Shown here one piece after another: positions 46,767 through 58,052 of a stretch of 64,000 nt of DNA; positions within the stretch are counted from its first letter, which is position 1; each line of letters begins with the position of its first letter. Position numbers and translations under genes: made by a program. The stretch comes from Coptis chinensis (taxonomy: Eukaryota > Streptophyta > Magnoliopsida > Ranunculales > Ranunculaceae): the NCBI GenBank assembly GCA_015680905.1, contig CM027384.1, forward strand, positions 63,557,001-63,621,000, given 5' to 3'. The notes under the pieces were generated by a model. It saw nothing but the letters and a program-made list of their open reading frames with translations, was not told where the DNA came from and searched no databases.

Positions 46767-47030
46767 GCAAGACTAAGACCAATATGAAAAAAAAAAAACC
46801 CACTAGCAGCAATCAAACAACAACCTAATATACTAGAATTAAAACTCCTCTGATAGTAGAGACGAAGAGTGAAAGAAGGTGTATCTGAATGCCTCCTTGC
46901 TACGCGTACGAATAGTATCTTTTATACGCGATCTCAGTGTATTGAAGAAGTTTGGAACACTGAATAGTAAAAATAACTTGAACAAAACGAGAGCCTGTGA
47001 CTAACCTGTGAAAATAAGGTTTTTTTTTCA

Positions 47031-47170
47031 GAGGGGCGCAAGTGCGCTCTAGTCAAGAGTAAACAAGGGCGCGTGCGCGTTCAAGGTACTGTTTCGAAAT
47101 GTTTTTTTTCCAATAACAAGAGGGCGGGCACGCTCAAATGATAGAGTTAAGAGGGTGCGGACGCGCTCAA
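47031..47170 (-). repeat. CpG-rich motif cluster in element A 5' leader
   Basis: Four copies: gaggggcgcaagtgcgctct (47031), caagggcgcgtgcgcgttca (47065), agagggcgggcacgctcaa (47119), gagggtgcggacgcgctcaa (47151). Two are followed by aaggtactgtt (or aggtactgtt). They lie between PBS and gag, 265-405 nt before the gag ATG. Confidence 0.8.
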
Positions 47171-47301
47171 GGTACTGTTCGAAAAAAAATTTCTGAAAAA
47201 ACAACAACCACAGTTAGAACCAAACAATCGGGTGGGTGGGTGAAATGGGATATTGGTAGAATTGAAAACACAAAGGGAAACTAATTTAAACACAACTAAG
47301 A

Positions 47302-47317
47302 TGGCAGCGACGCCATT
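47302..47317 (-). other. Primer-binding site of element A
   Basis: Sense AA then TGGCGTCGCTGCCATC directly inside the 5' LTR. Same TGGCNCCGCTGCC type as in B (35866) and D (60553). The Athila/Calypso group is reported to use such a PBS (I recall a tRNA-Asp complement; not verified). Confidence 0.85.
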
Positions 47318-48692
47318 TGATAAAACGTAAAAAACACGCTTTTACTCCTACTTAACTAATTAAACTCAGCAGAAGTAAAATATGTGTTTGCACTAGTTGT
47401 TGTCAAAGTTTTACTCTCAATTATCATGTAATAACAGGAGTCAGAATTCGTTCCACTCCTAGTTGCTTAAACGTAACAATTTCTCTAACTTAACAATTAT
47501 ATAATATTAATGAGAGCAATGGTTTAATTATACTAATATGGTGAAATTAACTAATTAATATATTCTAAATTATACTATCACAATTTAATGAGAAAATGTG
47601 AATGAGAAGAAGAGTATTAGGGGGATTTGATTCCACCTTGATTAATTCTTAATATGCTAGTATAGAGTTGTTACAATCTTAATCTTTCTATTATCACATA
47701 AAGTTGAGGTCTTTTCAATCCCTAATTATTCATGGCAATCTCTACCAACTAATAATTAGCATGTGAGACAATTTAAATCCATTCTCATGGTGAATTAACT
47801 ACCTTCTAGAGTGAAATATTTTACTACAACTATTCTACACTAACACATCAAGTCTTTATCAAAGATTCAATCAAACCCTTTTAATGGATGTTTAGCTATG
47901 ATTCATTAGACTATCATGATTAAAAGAATAAGAATAAGACATAATGAAGAACTACTTTATTAAAGATAATTTGAATTGAATTAATGGTGGCTATGCTAAT
48001 AAAACAATAACTAGAGTTTAAAACTAAAGAAGAAAAAACTAATTTATTATCTAATGGGTTTTATTCTAAATAATGGGAGAGTCTAATTAACTAAAAGGTT
48101 AGAGAGTTAGAGTTGTGCCTTAGTCCTCTTTATATAGGAGAGGGCTAGGTTTACAATTTCATACATGGGCTTTGGATCTATGTTTTGGGCCATTAAATCA
48201 AGCCCAAAACCTAATTACTTAAGTCCAAAAAAGATTTTTCTATTGGAAATTACTGCAACAGCCTTTTAGTCTAATTTTAATTCTTTGATTAGATTAAGGC
48301 TAGAACCATTAGAAAACTCTTTCCGAGCCGGTCGTTTTGACATATAGTAGGCCCAATTCCAAGGTCTGAGTCCAAAGATATGGATTGCGGAAGTTCTATT
48401 GACTTTTCTGCTCTATTTTTGCCCGCGTTGACTTTGACTTTTCAGCTTTAACTGGGTTTTAAAAAGGTTTTTTCTCCTTGAAACTTGGGCTTTAACCGTA
48501 TAACTTCTTAGAAACCAACCTTTGCTCCTTTCTCTTGCTCTTGCAAAAGTGACATATTTCTTCACATATTTGACTCCAAGACTTGAATACACAAAAGTAT
48601 GTAAACAGTACTAACTCTTATTTATTATAAACATAATTGGTCTAAATGTAATAATATTAAGGAGTTAAAACTACAGTTTTGGGCTCTTATCA
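47318..48692 (-). repeat. 5' LTR of element A
   Basis: 1375 bp, TGATAAGAGCCC...TATCA in sense. TATA-like sequence (sense CCTATATAAAGAGG) near 48140-48127. Followed outside by TSD gctac. Confidence 0.94.
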
Positions 48693-48697
48693 GCTAC

Positions 48698-49008
48698 CAA
48701 AATTTCCACTGAGTAGTGAGTTTCGGACAGAACCTTTTATTCCGTCTCGTGTGCTATTTTGAAATTTTTCGTGTGTGTGTGTGTTTTTGTTTTTTGTTTA
48801 TTTATTTATTTTTCTAGAGGCCGTTTTTTTTTTTTTTTTTTTTTTTTTTACATTAAGATGGAATGAAACATTCCATCTGAAGTTTAAAGTCACTTCTGCA
48901 TTGGGCAACCGCTGATAGCTTTTCACCAGTAAGATAGCTATGAGAGGAAATAGTCCTATGTGTCGCCTATATGGAGGTAGCAAGTTGCTGCTTGCATTGG
49001 AAATGCTC
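48698..49008. mobile_element. Right part of Tourist-like MITE
   Basis: Ends ...ttgctgcttgcattggaaatg ctc at 49008, inverted to the left end at 24601, then taa (49009-49011). Together 447 bp, or 442 bp once the duplicated gctac is counted a single time. Contains a GT run and a 25-nt T run (48826-48850). Confidence 0.87.
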
Positions 49009-49011
49009 TAA

Positions 49012-49682
49012 CTTCCATAGGTTCTGTGCGCTATAGGAGAATGTAGCGACAAATTGCTAGGTTTTACATGAATACACTACTAATCAATGATCTAGACAAA
49101 TCCGTAGAAGGGATTCTGCAGTGTAGTTATATCAATCAGTTAAGATGTATAAATGTATTTTGAGTGGAATTTGATCCAAGAAAAAAGAATGTATTATTAG
49201 TATTAATATTACTTGTTTGTGCCCATAAATATATTTTAATGCATGTGTTTAGAATTTGACCAATTTGACCGCTACAACTTTTCATCAGTTAGTTGTTCCT
49301 CCTTTAGAATTTGAGATTCATCATGACATTTAACTGCCACTACCAACATTGGGAAGCTATGAAATTGGGCATCGACCCTCAACCCAACACACCCGCCTCA
49401 CCAATTCATATGCCCTATGCTCAAAGCTTGTAATGGTAATGGGAATGAGCAGCTCAACCCGGTCCCCCCAATACAGTCAGGCCCAATTCATGTTGACATT
49501 TGACAACCATAGCGGTCATAGTCTATGAAAGCCCAAAGTATTTGCAAATAGTATGCAGAATTTGTCGCTAGATAGTGCTGGACGCTCAACATTGTTTCAA
49601 ATTCAAAAAAGTGAGAAAGATTAAAGAGCCCTTATACTTCACAGTTTTTGATTCATATATTTAGAAACACGCTATGGCGATC
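49012..49682. other. Unassigned intergenic sequence
   Basis: No gene, repeat or transposon end recognised. Short open frames only. Confidence 0.4.
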
Positions 49683-51275
49683 ATCTCCCAATGTTTTCGT
49701 AATTGTACCTTCCTGATTATTTTTGTATTGTAGTTAGCAAGGTGTTTTGATTTTTTTTGAGACTCTATTATGAGTGTAAAAAAAAAACCGTTGACACATC
49801 ATCCGGTAGGGTACCCGGTTTTCACCCGCCACTAAAATCCGCACCGACCTGAAAATAGACCCGCCCCGCCCGCCCGCCCACCGTTTTTACGCGGTCGGGC
49901 TATGGGCGTAGGTTCTATGCTCAAACCTGACCCGTCAAGCCACCAGACCCGCACCGTATCAAAAGCCGTTGGCCCAATCCCGTTGACCCGCACAATTTCA
50001 AGACTCTAACTCTAATATTTTTGTATTTTGTGTATATTTTCTTTTAACTTTTGTAGGAATTTGAGAGATATGAATACAAACTTATGAGTTCAACATCAAT
50101 TTCACATATTCAAGTTTGAACATTGGGTAAATATCAAAAGTTTAAATTCAACTTTCGAATTTTGGAGAAGATGTATTATTCATCCTTGCATTAATTTCAA
50201 ATTCTTTTAGTTTATATTTTATTGTTTTGTACCATAGATCCTTGCTCCCATCTTCATTTTATCATGTTATGGAAAATAATCAATTTACAAATGGATGGTA
50301 AATCACGAGAAAAAAGTTTCAAATTTACAGATATGGTTTTGGGTTCAAGTTCAAGTTTTTTTTATTTTTATTTATTTTTTATCGATTAATTCCATTTTTT
50401 TTTTATGTTGTGAATTGGAAATATATTACTTGCAGAATTAGAAAGTTTTTTTTGGGTGAAATTAGGTTAAAATGATAATTCCCACCCGACCTGGATGACC
50501 CACCCAAAACCCGCCCTGTAAGCTTACCAAACAGGTCGAGTGATGGTACTAAGACATGACACTTCAACCCGCCTTGCCCCGCCCCATCGGGGACCACAGG
50601 ATTTGTATCCCCTAGACCCGCCCCGACCCGACCCATCACTATTTGACCCGCGATGGACCCGGCCCGCCCCGTATTACACCCCTAGACTCTATAGACCCTC
50701 TCAAATTTTTTCCTAATTGTACCTTCTTGATTATTTGTAGTGTAGCTAGCAAGGTGTTTTGGTTTTTTTTGGAGACTATATGAACCTTTTTTCCTTAATT
50801 TGTATCTTTCCTATTTTCTCTCCTATTTTATAATAATTAGCCATGACACATGGACACTTTATAAACACTTTCTCAATTAAGGAGGATAAAGCTTTATCTC
50901 CAATTTTTTTGTAATTGTACCTTCCTTATTATTTTTGTGTTGTAGTTAGCAAGATGCAGTGTTTTGGTTTTTTTGGAGACTCTAGAGACCCTATCCAATT
51001 TTTTCCTAATTGTACCTTCTTGATTATTTGTACTGTAGCTAGCAAGGTGTTTTGGTTTTTTTGGAGTCTCTATAGACCCTCTCCAAAATTTTTCCTAATT
51101 GTACCTTCTTGATTATTTGTAATATAGCTAGCAAGGTGTTTTGGTTTTTTTGGAGACTCTATAAACCTTTTTTTCCTTAATTTGCATCTTTCCTGTTTTC
51201 TCTCCTATTTTATAGTAATTAGCCATGACACATGAACACTCTATAAACGCTTCCTCAATTAAGGAGGGTAGAGTT
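49683..51275. repeat. Degenerate tandem array (about 90-95-bp units) split by a MITE
   Basis: The phrase taattgtaccttcttgatta recurs at 49700, 50714, 50912, 51007 and 51096, each followed by a gctagcaaggtgttttgg-like phrase and gagactctatagaccctctc. A longer variant adds ccttaatttgtatctttcc and is itself repeated (about 50785-50893, 51166-51272). The hAT-type MITE 49769-50684 sits inside one unit. Confidence 0.8.
49769..50684. mobile_element. hAT-type non-autonomous MITE, copy 2 (916 bp, inverted)
   Basis: Ends TATGAGTGTAA and TTACACCCCTA with perfect 8-bp TSD gactctat (49761-49768, 50685-50692). Same family as 30832-31693 in opposite orientation, sharing subterminal GC-rich blocks and AT-rich core. 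Confidence 0.93.
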
Positions 51276-51606
51276 ATAATATATATATAAAGACTACTAA
51301 TTAAAATAGAACTAACCCAACAAACCAAATCGAAAACGGACTCTCCTATATCAAAAGATATAGCAAAAACAAAACTTTCCTAAAACGGCAAAAACGTAAT
51401 TTTGAAGGCCTAAACGATGGATTTAGGGCCCGAGAGGGTGGTGCCCACTACAAAGCTATGGGTTATGCTTATTTTGACGTTTCCAATCAAATATGGGCTC
51501 GTCCATGTCTTTCCGACTTTGTTGCCCGCTTTTCCAATTCATTGACATATGCATTGGCAACCTGTACTACATCAGTCATGCAGAGGGAAGGCCATGAGAT
51601 GCGTAA
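51276..51606. other. Unassigned sequence
   Basis: A short AT tract followed by moderately GC sequence (gggcccgagagggtggtgcc). No gene or repeat recognised. Confidence 0.35.
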
Positions 51607-51788
51607 GGGTAAATTCCTGATTCGGCCATGATAATGTCAATGTATTTCCAATTCAGCCACAAATTGTAATTCAACGTATTTTGTCAGCAATTAGTGGGGT
51701 AATGTCAACAACCTTTTGCACTGAGTTGTCGACAATGGCCGGATTAAGAACAAAATGACATTATCATGGCCGAATTCGGAATTTACTC
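51607..51788. mobile_element. Fold-back / small MITE, about 180 bp
   Basis: About 30-bp inverted ends: ggtaaattcctgattcggcc, then atgataatgtca on the left, mirrored by tgacattatcat, then ggccgaattcggaatttac on the right. TSD not convincing (gatgc appears on both sides but not adjacent), so superfamily is open. Confidence 0.75.
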
Positions 51789-51930
51789 GATGCACGTGGT
51801 GCTAACTTTGTAGTGCATTGGACAAAAATTTAATATTCTTTGAATCGTGCACTGTTATTGGGTTAGCCAGTTTGGGAGACCCACCAACCTGTATTTCATT
51901 GCTAAGATGAAATTTACAACCATGCCTAAT

Positions 51931-51933
<3 letters not shown>

Positions 51934-52000
<67 letters not shown>
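51934..52000. repeat. (TA)n microsatellite
   Basis: About 33 TA repeats. It adjoins the 3' end of the minus-strand LINE fragment and may have grown from that element's tail. Confidence 0.95.
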
Positions 52001-52005
<5 letters not shown>

Positions 52006-52043
52006 TTAAAAGCTAGGGTTAGGCAGACCCCCACCTGCATAGA

Positions 52044-52947
52044 TTAACCAAATCGTAAATAGCTAGTTCCTAATGCATCCTCCTCTATGAGATTATTAAG
52101 TTCTCTACCTATGGGAGGTCCATAATGTATTAGTTCATTACAATGTGAAGGATCTAGTCTTGCAAGATGATCTGCAGGCCTATTGGCCTCTCTAAAAACA
52201 TGTGAAAATTTACAACTCAGGATTTTCAGAGCAATGTCTAATATATGTGCGAACACATTTTGATATAACCATGGCGGTTTGGCTATTTTTGTTATTATTT
52301 GTATTGCTGAGAGAGAATCAGATTCCACTTTCACTTTTTATAATCCCATTTCCAGACAAATGCAAAGTCCAACCTCTATGGCTTTCATCTCTTGGTAGAT
52401 AATTGATTGCTCACCTCCACTTCCTGTATATGCTGCCAACAAGACTCCCTTACTGTCCCGAATTACACCACCATGACCCGTTCCCTTGTCTCACAAAGAT
52501 CCATAAGCATTTAATTTCACACTATCTTGTTCTGGACAATTCCAATTTACATTTTGGTGTTTAACTATTTCAAACTTTACCTGCAGCCCAAGAGCTTGGC
52601 ATAATCTTCTCGCTTCTGTCTAATCTTCCATTGAAGAGATCTTGAGTTGTACATACGCCTTCATTTTTCTGAGAATTCTTTTTAAAACCACTGCTGTTGG
52701 TTGCGCATTGTTCTTGAACCTCCAGGCATTTCTTTCTTTCCAAATCCCGTTTACAGCAGCACAAATATAGGCCTTGACAATTTCAGTTACTTGGCTGACT
52801 CCCCGGCAGATTCTCAATATGGAAGACCATTCTCGATTCGAATTACGGTGATCCGAAATGATGCCAAGCACCGACAAGATTCCCTCAATGATTACCCGAG
52901 AGTATTCACACTCAGCAATCATCTTGACTCATTTTCCATTCAAAATT
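52044..52947 (-). mobile_element. LINE RNase H fragment
   Basis: Sense: end of the RT zinc-binding region (EIVKAYICAAVNGIWKERNA, then WRFKNN), then RNase H (VIRDSKGVLLAAYTGSGG, YQEMKAIEVGLCICLEMGL, VESDSLSAIQIITKI, FSHVFREANRPADHLARL) ending at TGA 52044-52046. Frame changes near 52620 and 52350. 5' part missing. A different family from the LINE at 21321-22957, judging by its different C-terminus. Confidence 0.82.
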
Positions 52948-52949
52948 GG

Positions 52950-53091
52950 TGCTTTTAGTCACCTAATCAACTTCAAGTCCTAAAATGCACAAAAACACGT
53001 AAACAATACTAATTCTTATTTATTATAAACATAAGTGGCCTAAGTAGAGTACTATTAAGTGGGTTTAAACTATACTTTTGGGTGCTTATCA
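52950..53091 (-). repeat. Truncated 3' LTR of element C
   Basis: The last 140 bp or so (forward) match the A LTR edge (aaaacacgtaaa, ctaattcttatttattataa, then gggtgcttatca). The rest of the LTR is missing, replaced by the LINE fragment. Left limit approximate. The PPT follows (sense GTTTGGGGGTGGTG). Confidence 0.8.
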
Positions 53092-53227
53092 CACCACCCC
53101 CAAACAACATTTTTCTTGTCCTTAAGCAACGATAAGAAATAAACAGATAAGTGGCAAAAAATGTGGTCTTAATTAGTCTCGTTTCACGGAGTGCGATTGC
53201 ATTGACCATATGTAATAAGGCCTTAAA

Positions 53228-53265
53228 CCACTAGAAATTCCCTAGTGAACGAGTTATAGCCTCAT
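53228..53265 (-). promoter_or_regulatory. Conserved double stem-loop (element C)
   Basis: In element-sense RNA the outer arms read UCACUAGG and UCUAGUGG around GAAUU: eight pairs with a U-G and a G-U. The neighbour reads AUGAG/CUCGU around GCUAUAA with one U-G pair. On the opposite strand these would be mismatches. 136 nt from the LTR. Confidence 0.6.
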
Positions 53266-54896
53266 GAGAGTTTTCTAGAGAAGGTACTCACAAACTTCAT
53301 TTATACTACAATGACTAAAAGATAAAAATAAAATTTCCTAATTAATCTCAGATATTTATACATCTCTATAACAATATAATAAGAACAATGCTTTTGAAAT
53401 CTAAGCTAATATATGTATAATAATCAAATCATCTAAAGATACACATACATGCTATTAACTATGTTATGAAATGCAATGGCAGGTCCGTTTATGAAACTTT
53501 TGGAATAGCGTCATTAAGTAGGTCCTTACAATATGTCAAGACAAAAATACTCTAATTTTTCCACTCAAGTTAGCTCACTCCAGTGTACAATGGGCACACA
53601 TTTCCTCACAATCTCAATGACGTCCAAAGAAACTGAAGTCGATCAATCACATTTACCACTTACTATCAAACCAAATTAATCATAATTGAGTTAGAGGTCT
53701 TTATTAGGTGATACGGGGCTGAGGTGATGGTTTAAGAAGAAATGGAATGGATATTCAAATAAACAAGTCTGAGATAATAGGGTCTTCAATTGTATGTAAC
53801 TAGAGAAAACCTTGTTCTTACTTTGCTTCTACACTTAGTTTCCATCTTTAGCATTTTTATTTTGGCTTTTTTACTCTTTTTATTCTATTTTTTTAGAGTT
53901 TTTATTTTATTTTTATTTTTATTTTATTTTATTTTATTTTCTTTGGATGGAAACTTCTTTTCTTTTCTGAAACAACTAACTAATTTTGGTTTTCCACATG
54001 TCTATCTCTTTATTTTCCTTACTCATCCTATTCTCAGACTCATTCAAAGATGGGGGTAGGCTTATTTTTATTATTTTATTGGTTTAAAAGATGGGTAAAT
54101 GATTTGTGGTTGCGAAAAGGCTAATTGAAAGGCTCAGAGGGGAGACTAGTGGATAATTACTTATAGGTATGAATTTTTAGCTATATCGATCCAAAGATGG
54201 CCTAAATTCTCGCTTAGGATATGGTATGGTGATAAAGCAAGTGGATGTGTGATTTCTCTACTCAGATTATATGTTTTTTTTCTGTCATCACTCAGATACT
54301 CGCTCATATGAGGCTTTTAGGCTAGAATCTCACAAGATATGTAAAATTTAGTAGTCTAACCTAGTCCCAGAAAAATACTGCCAAGTACACTCATACATGC
54401 TCATGCAAGATGTAAATGAAAAGATGCAATAACTATTACCTACGTATTAACCTAAGTTTCTAAGAACTACGCTTAATTCTATTACTACTTGAGATTTCTA
54501 GACTAATATTATCATGGAAAAGGAAATAATATCATTATCCTAAGTGCATAGTATAAACTATTTTTCTATTTTTATACGACAATTAATACGTAATATACAA
54601 CCTAATATGTGCTTAAACATTTGCAGCGTGTTTCTATACCACCCCTAAACAGAATCATACTTTGTCCCCAAAGTATGGAATGAAAATAAAAGATAGAGAG
54701 TACCATAGAAACATGTTTGGAAATGGGAACACCTATAAAAGAAAGTTAAACAATACAAATATAAAGAAATAAATTGTAGATGCAACTCCTATATGAGTTC
54801 CATTCATTATGAAGATAAAAGTAAATAAAAAGTCGCTTGGGACATAAGCGGACTCTAACAAGAAATATAAATATTACCATATATAGTTGTTTCTAA
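53266..54896 (-). other. Element C 3' non-coding region
   Basis: AT-rich, with a TTTTATTTTA-type tract near 53870-53940. The 89-codon plus-strand open frame there is low-complexity (Phe/Leu) and not a gene. Related to the corresponding part of A. Confidence 0.55.
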
Positions 54897-55826
54897 TCAT
54901 GCATTTTCCTCCGGTTGCTCCTCACTTGTGAAATGAGGCTCCTTTAAGTCTTGACTATATATGACTACTTTTCATGCCTTCATCCTGTTTTCATCTACCA
55001 TAGCCAACTTATTTAGTGCAATTTGGTCAGATGGGGTGCATGGGGCTACTAGGTGAGGTTGTAGGTGCCAACCAGGCCAAACCATAACACCAAAAGAACG
55101 GACTATAGCATTGGTTGTGCGCATTGTATCAACCTTGACCCAATCAGTGAAACGTGTATAAAATTCCGGGGAAAAGAATTGCAATATACCTGTGAATGTG
55201 ACTGGCATAAGAAAGTACTAATGCCTAACAGTCTGTGCTCTTGCAAGACCATCCACTATGGTTTTGAATATATCATAATACCAACGCCCTTCGGCTAAAG
55301 CAAAGAAGGTATTGCATGCGCGGGAATCCGCGGATTTGAATTGCCAATCTCCTAGGACATTAAGCTTGAGGAAAAGCATAGCAAGGCTCATATTGAAGGC
55401 CATGCTTCCTGAGGATACATTATGTTGGCCTTGGTGTTCTACTCGAAATATACCAACACCATATGTCTCATGGAAATTTACCTAATCATAATTGTTGTCA
55501 TTATCAGCTATATAATCAATAGGGGTGTGTTGGGCAGCGGAGGGAATTCCTAATGAAAAAGCAATTAAGTACTTTGTCAATTCAAAAGGTTTGTTATCTA
55601 ACATGACTCTGAGGGCTTGTTCTCCATGGGAGCGGTCAAAGAAGCTAACATGCTCATAAAAATATTTAGTAAGTGTAGGAGAATAAGTTTGATCATGTCT
55701 TACTAGTAGGGTCTCCCATTCGTGCTCTAATATCATATCATCAAAGTATGCACCGTACTTCTCATTGAGATAAAGATCCTCAAAAGACTGTTCCGGTATA
55801 ATTTTTAGAATAGACATAGCAAACAA
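54897..55826 (-). pseudogene. Element C ORF2
   Basis: One frame of 309 codons from ATG 55826 (MFAMSILKIIPEQSFEDLYL) to TGA 54897, broken by internal stops at 55482, 55218 and 54972 but without frameshift. Blocks: EHEWETLLVRHDQTYSPTL, TKYFYEHVSFFDRSHGEQAL, FELTKYLIAFSLGIP, ETYGVGIFRVEHQGQHN, FYTRFTDWVKVDTMRTTNA, WHLQPHLVAPCTPSDQIA, KEPHFTSEEQPEENA. Same protein as A ORF2. The better preserved frame makes this the reference copy in the window. No membrane segment seen. Confidence 0.78.
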
Positions 55827-55899
55827 GCTAGTAATGAATTGAAGTACTGGAAGTTAGAAAAGTAGAACTTGGAAATTCGAGCCTGCTGTGTGGTGGTGA

Positions 55900-56025
55900 G
55901 GGAGCGTGCGCGGTTAAGATATATTTTTGGTGGGCGTGGTGCACGAGTAAGAATGCTGATATAGTTTTATATATATGAGCGCGGTGCGTGCTAAGTTTGC
56001 TCTTGTGTGAGGCGCGTGCGCGCTC
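55900..56025 (-). repeat. CpG-rich motif cluster upstream of C ORF2
   Basis: Four copies: gagggagcgtgcgcggtt (55898), tgggcgtggtgcacga (55931), gagcgcggtgcgtgct (55977), gaggcgcgtgcgcgctct (56009). About 75-200 nt before the ORF2 ATG, as in element A. Confidence 0.75.
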
Positions 56026-56791
56026 TGAGATGCAGCGATGTGTTTAGGGTTTTCAGTTATGAAACTACATGCTTAGATATTATTTTTATAGTGTTTGGTT
56101 GTTAAGTCTAAGGCCAGATGGTTGCTAAATAAAAAGATGTGAAAAAACATATTTTTAGAATAGTTTCTTACACAATAATTCTATTTCAGTTTTTGGAATT
56201 TCTATATATGATTAGCTTATGAAATTCCCTGAAATTTTGATATTCTATGAAATTTAAGGTTCCTAATTACATTATGGATCCCAATTGATTATAATGGGTT
56301 TTCTCTATTAGATTAGCTTATGAAATTCCGCAAAACTTTGAAATTTCTCGAAATATCAGGTACCTAATTACATTGTGGTCCCAATTAAATTAAACAAGGC
56401 CCAAAGGTTGTTATATTTTGGCCCAAAACTTATAAAAATGGGATTAAGGCATGCAATTTCATACACTCAAATATATTAAAATATATTACCCCCAAACAAT
56501 TTGAGAGGGGTGTTCATGACATTGATAAATTAAATTACCTAAACATGCTAAATATCAACAAAAAAACTATATGGTAAAGAATATGTGATTAATCATGCAT
56601 TAAATTTAACAATACGTGCATAGATAAATAATCACATAAACAAATAAATACTAACTACTTAACTAAAAATGAAATTAACAAATAATTAAACTAAATTACG
56701 GAAATTAAAACAAGTACGGATATTAAATAGTCATTACAAAACAAAAATAAATCTAAATCAAATTCATCACAACAAATCAAAAATAAATAAG
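56026..56791 (-). other. Spacer between C ORF1 and ORF2
   Basis: AT-rich; two related phrases (ttagcttatgaaattcc at about 56213 and 56324) form an imperfect direct repeat. It also has an internal purine tract (sense TTGTTTGGGGGTAA near 56499-56486) as in element A. Confidence 0.5.
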
Positions 56792-57907
56792 CTATCCCCG
56801 GGAAGAAGAAGGTCTAGAACCATCAGTAAGACGATGTTGACGACGCTCACGTCTAAAGTCAGAAGAAGAAGCTGAACCTTCTTACTGGGGCAGACGTCTC
56901 AAGACCTCGGCCTTAAAAGCTACCTGCACCTCTTCCATATTCTCTATAATGTTAAGCATGTCAGCGTGGTTGTCAGCTATGGTTCAAATGTTATGCTCTA
57001 AGCTATGGTGATCACGTTGAATGGAACCTTGGTGCTTCTATATTGATTCACAGAGCGTAGTTAGGTTTCGCTGATGATCATAAAGCGTACGCATCCTGCT
57101 ATGGAGTAGTGAAAAACGTGCAAAATCAGAAGAAGCACGATCCATAGCATTCTTAGCAAAACAAACAGGATATTCATCCTCATCCTCATCCTGATTTATC
57201 CCGTTAGCTCTCTCTTCAGGCAATGTCCAATGACTTTGAACACAGTTACTATATGCCTTTGCGTTTGAGTGAAGCTTAATATGAGTCCTAGGTGACTCAT
57301 GCACGCAACCCCAAATTAACATAATCTTAGTAACTAAAATAGGTAGGGGTGCAGTGCTCAGGCCTACAGCCATAACTCTTCACGCAAAAAATCAATGAGG
57401 CAAAAACCCTACCTCCTGTTTTGCAAAACCCAAAGAATGTGCAGGAATGACAAGCTGGTGTCACTTGGCTTCGTAGTGTTACAGAGGTTCTTTCCTAGCC
57501 ACTGCATCACAGCCAGCTGGTTAATCCTTAGCGACTGCTGCTTGGCACAGTGAGAACGATCATTGTATCGACCCTCAAGCAGTGTCTCCAGCATCAACTG
57601 ATGCACTCCATCAAACTGGGATCTCTGTAAGGTCAAGGTGACTTGTTTAGCGAGTATCCCAGTGATGGTAGCGAGCAGATAATGAGGTCACATCCATGTG
57701 AACTCCGTCCAAATTCACAAACATTCTCCTTGAAGGAAGTATCCTCTTATTACAATGAAAATGCAACACCAAATCCTTATGGTAGTACTCCTCAGTAGAG
57801 TACCACATTCTATCCCATCCTCTACCACGCATCTCCGTACCGTAAAATGGCTAGAATATCTCTGCGTTAAATGCGAATTTCGGTATGATTTTTACTGGTC
57901 GGGCCAT
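56792..57907 (-). pseudogene. Element C ORF1
   Basis: ATG 57907 (MARPVKIIPKFAFNAEIF), one stop, PFYGTEMRGRGWDRMWYSTE, EYYHKDLVLHFHCNKRILPS; after frame changes LMLETLLEGRYNDRSHCAKQ, LRINQLAVMQWLGKNLCNTT, SFLHILWVLQNRR, LPILVTKIMLIWGCVHESPR, acidic NQDEDEDEYPVCFAKNAMD, coiled-coil-like SLLHSRMRTLYDHQRNLTTL, and an Arg/Ser tail ending TDGSRPSSSRG with TAG at 56792. Homologous to A ORF1 along its whole length. Confidence 0.78.
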
Positions 57908-57996
57908 TGTATGGTTGAAACTTGAATACGGGTAGGGGTTTAACTAGGGGATGATGGTGGGAAGGTGTTATAAAAATATGGAGAAGGTCTGTTTAG

Positions 57997-58052
57997 TTGA
58001 GGGCGCATGGCGCGCTTGGATTCAATTTTGTATAGGCGCAGTGTGTGCTGGG
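57997..58052 (-). repeat. CpG-rich motifs upstream of C ORF1
   Basis: gagggcgcatggcgcgcttg (57999) and taggcgcagtgtgtgctgg (58033), 90-145 nt before the ORF1 ATG. Confidence 0.65.

Larger units (their letters stand above)
24737..48692 (-). mobile_element. Element A: 24-kb Athila-like Ty3/gypsy retrotransposon with nested insertions
   Basis: LTRs at 24737-26099 and 47318-48692 (TGATAA...TATCA) and a perfect TSD gctac (24732-24736, 48693-48697) define it. Element sense is minus: 5' LTR, PBS, gag, protease, reverse transcriptase, RNase H, integrase, ORF1, ORF2, non-coding 3' region with stem-loops, PPT, 3' LTR. About 9.5 kb of the span is foreign: element B (34380-43022) and a hAT-type MITE (30832-31693). 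Native length is about 14.4 kb. Multiple stops and frameshifts show the copy is inactive. Confidence 0.95.

Noticed and set aside
51847..52047. Repetitive Ile-Tyr protein
   Set aside because: Translation of the TA microsatellite.
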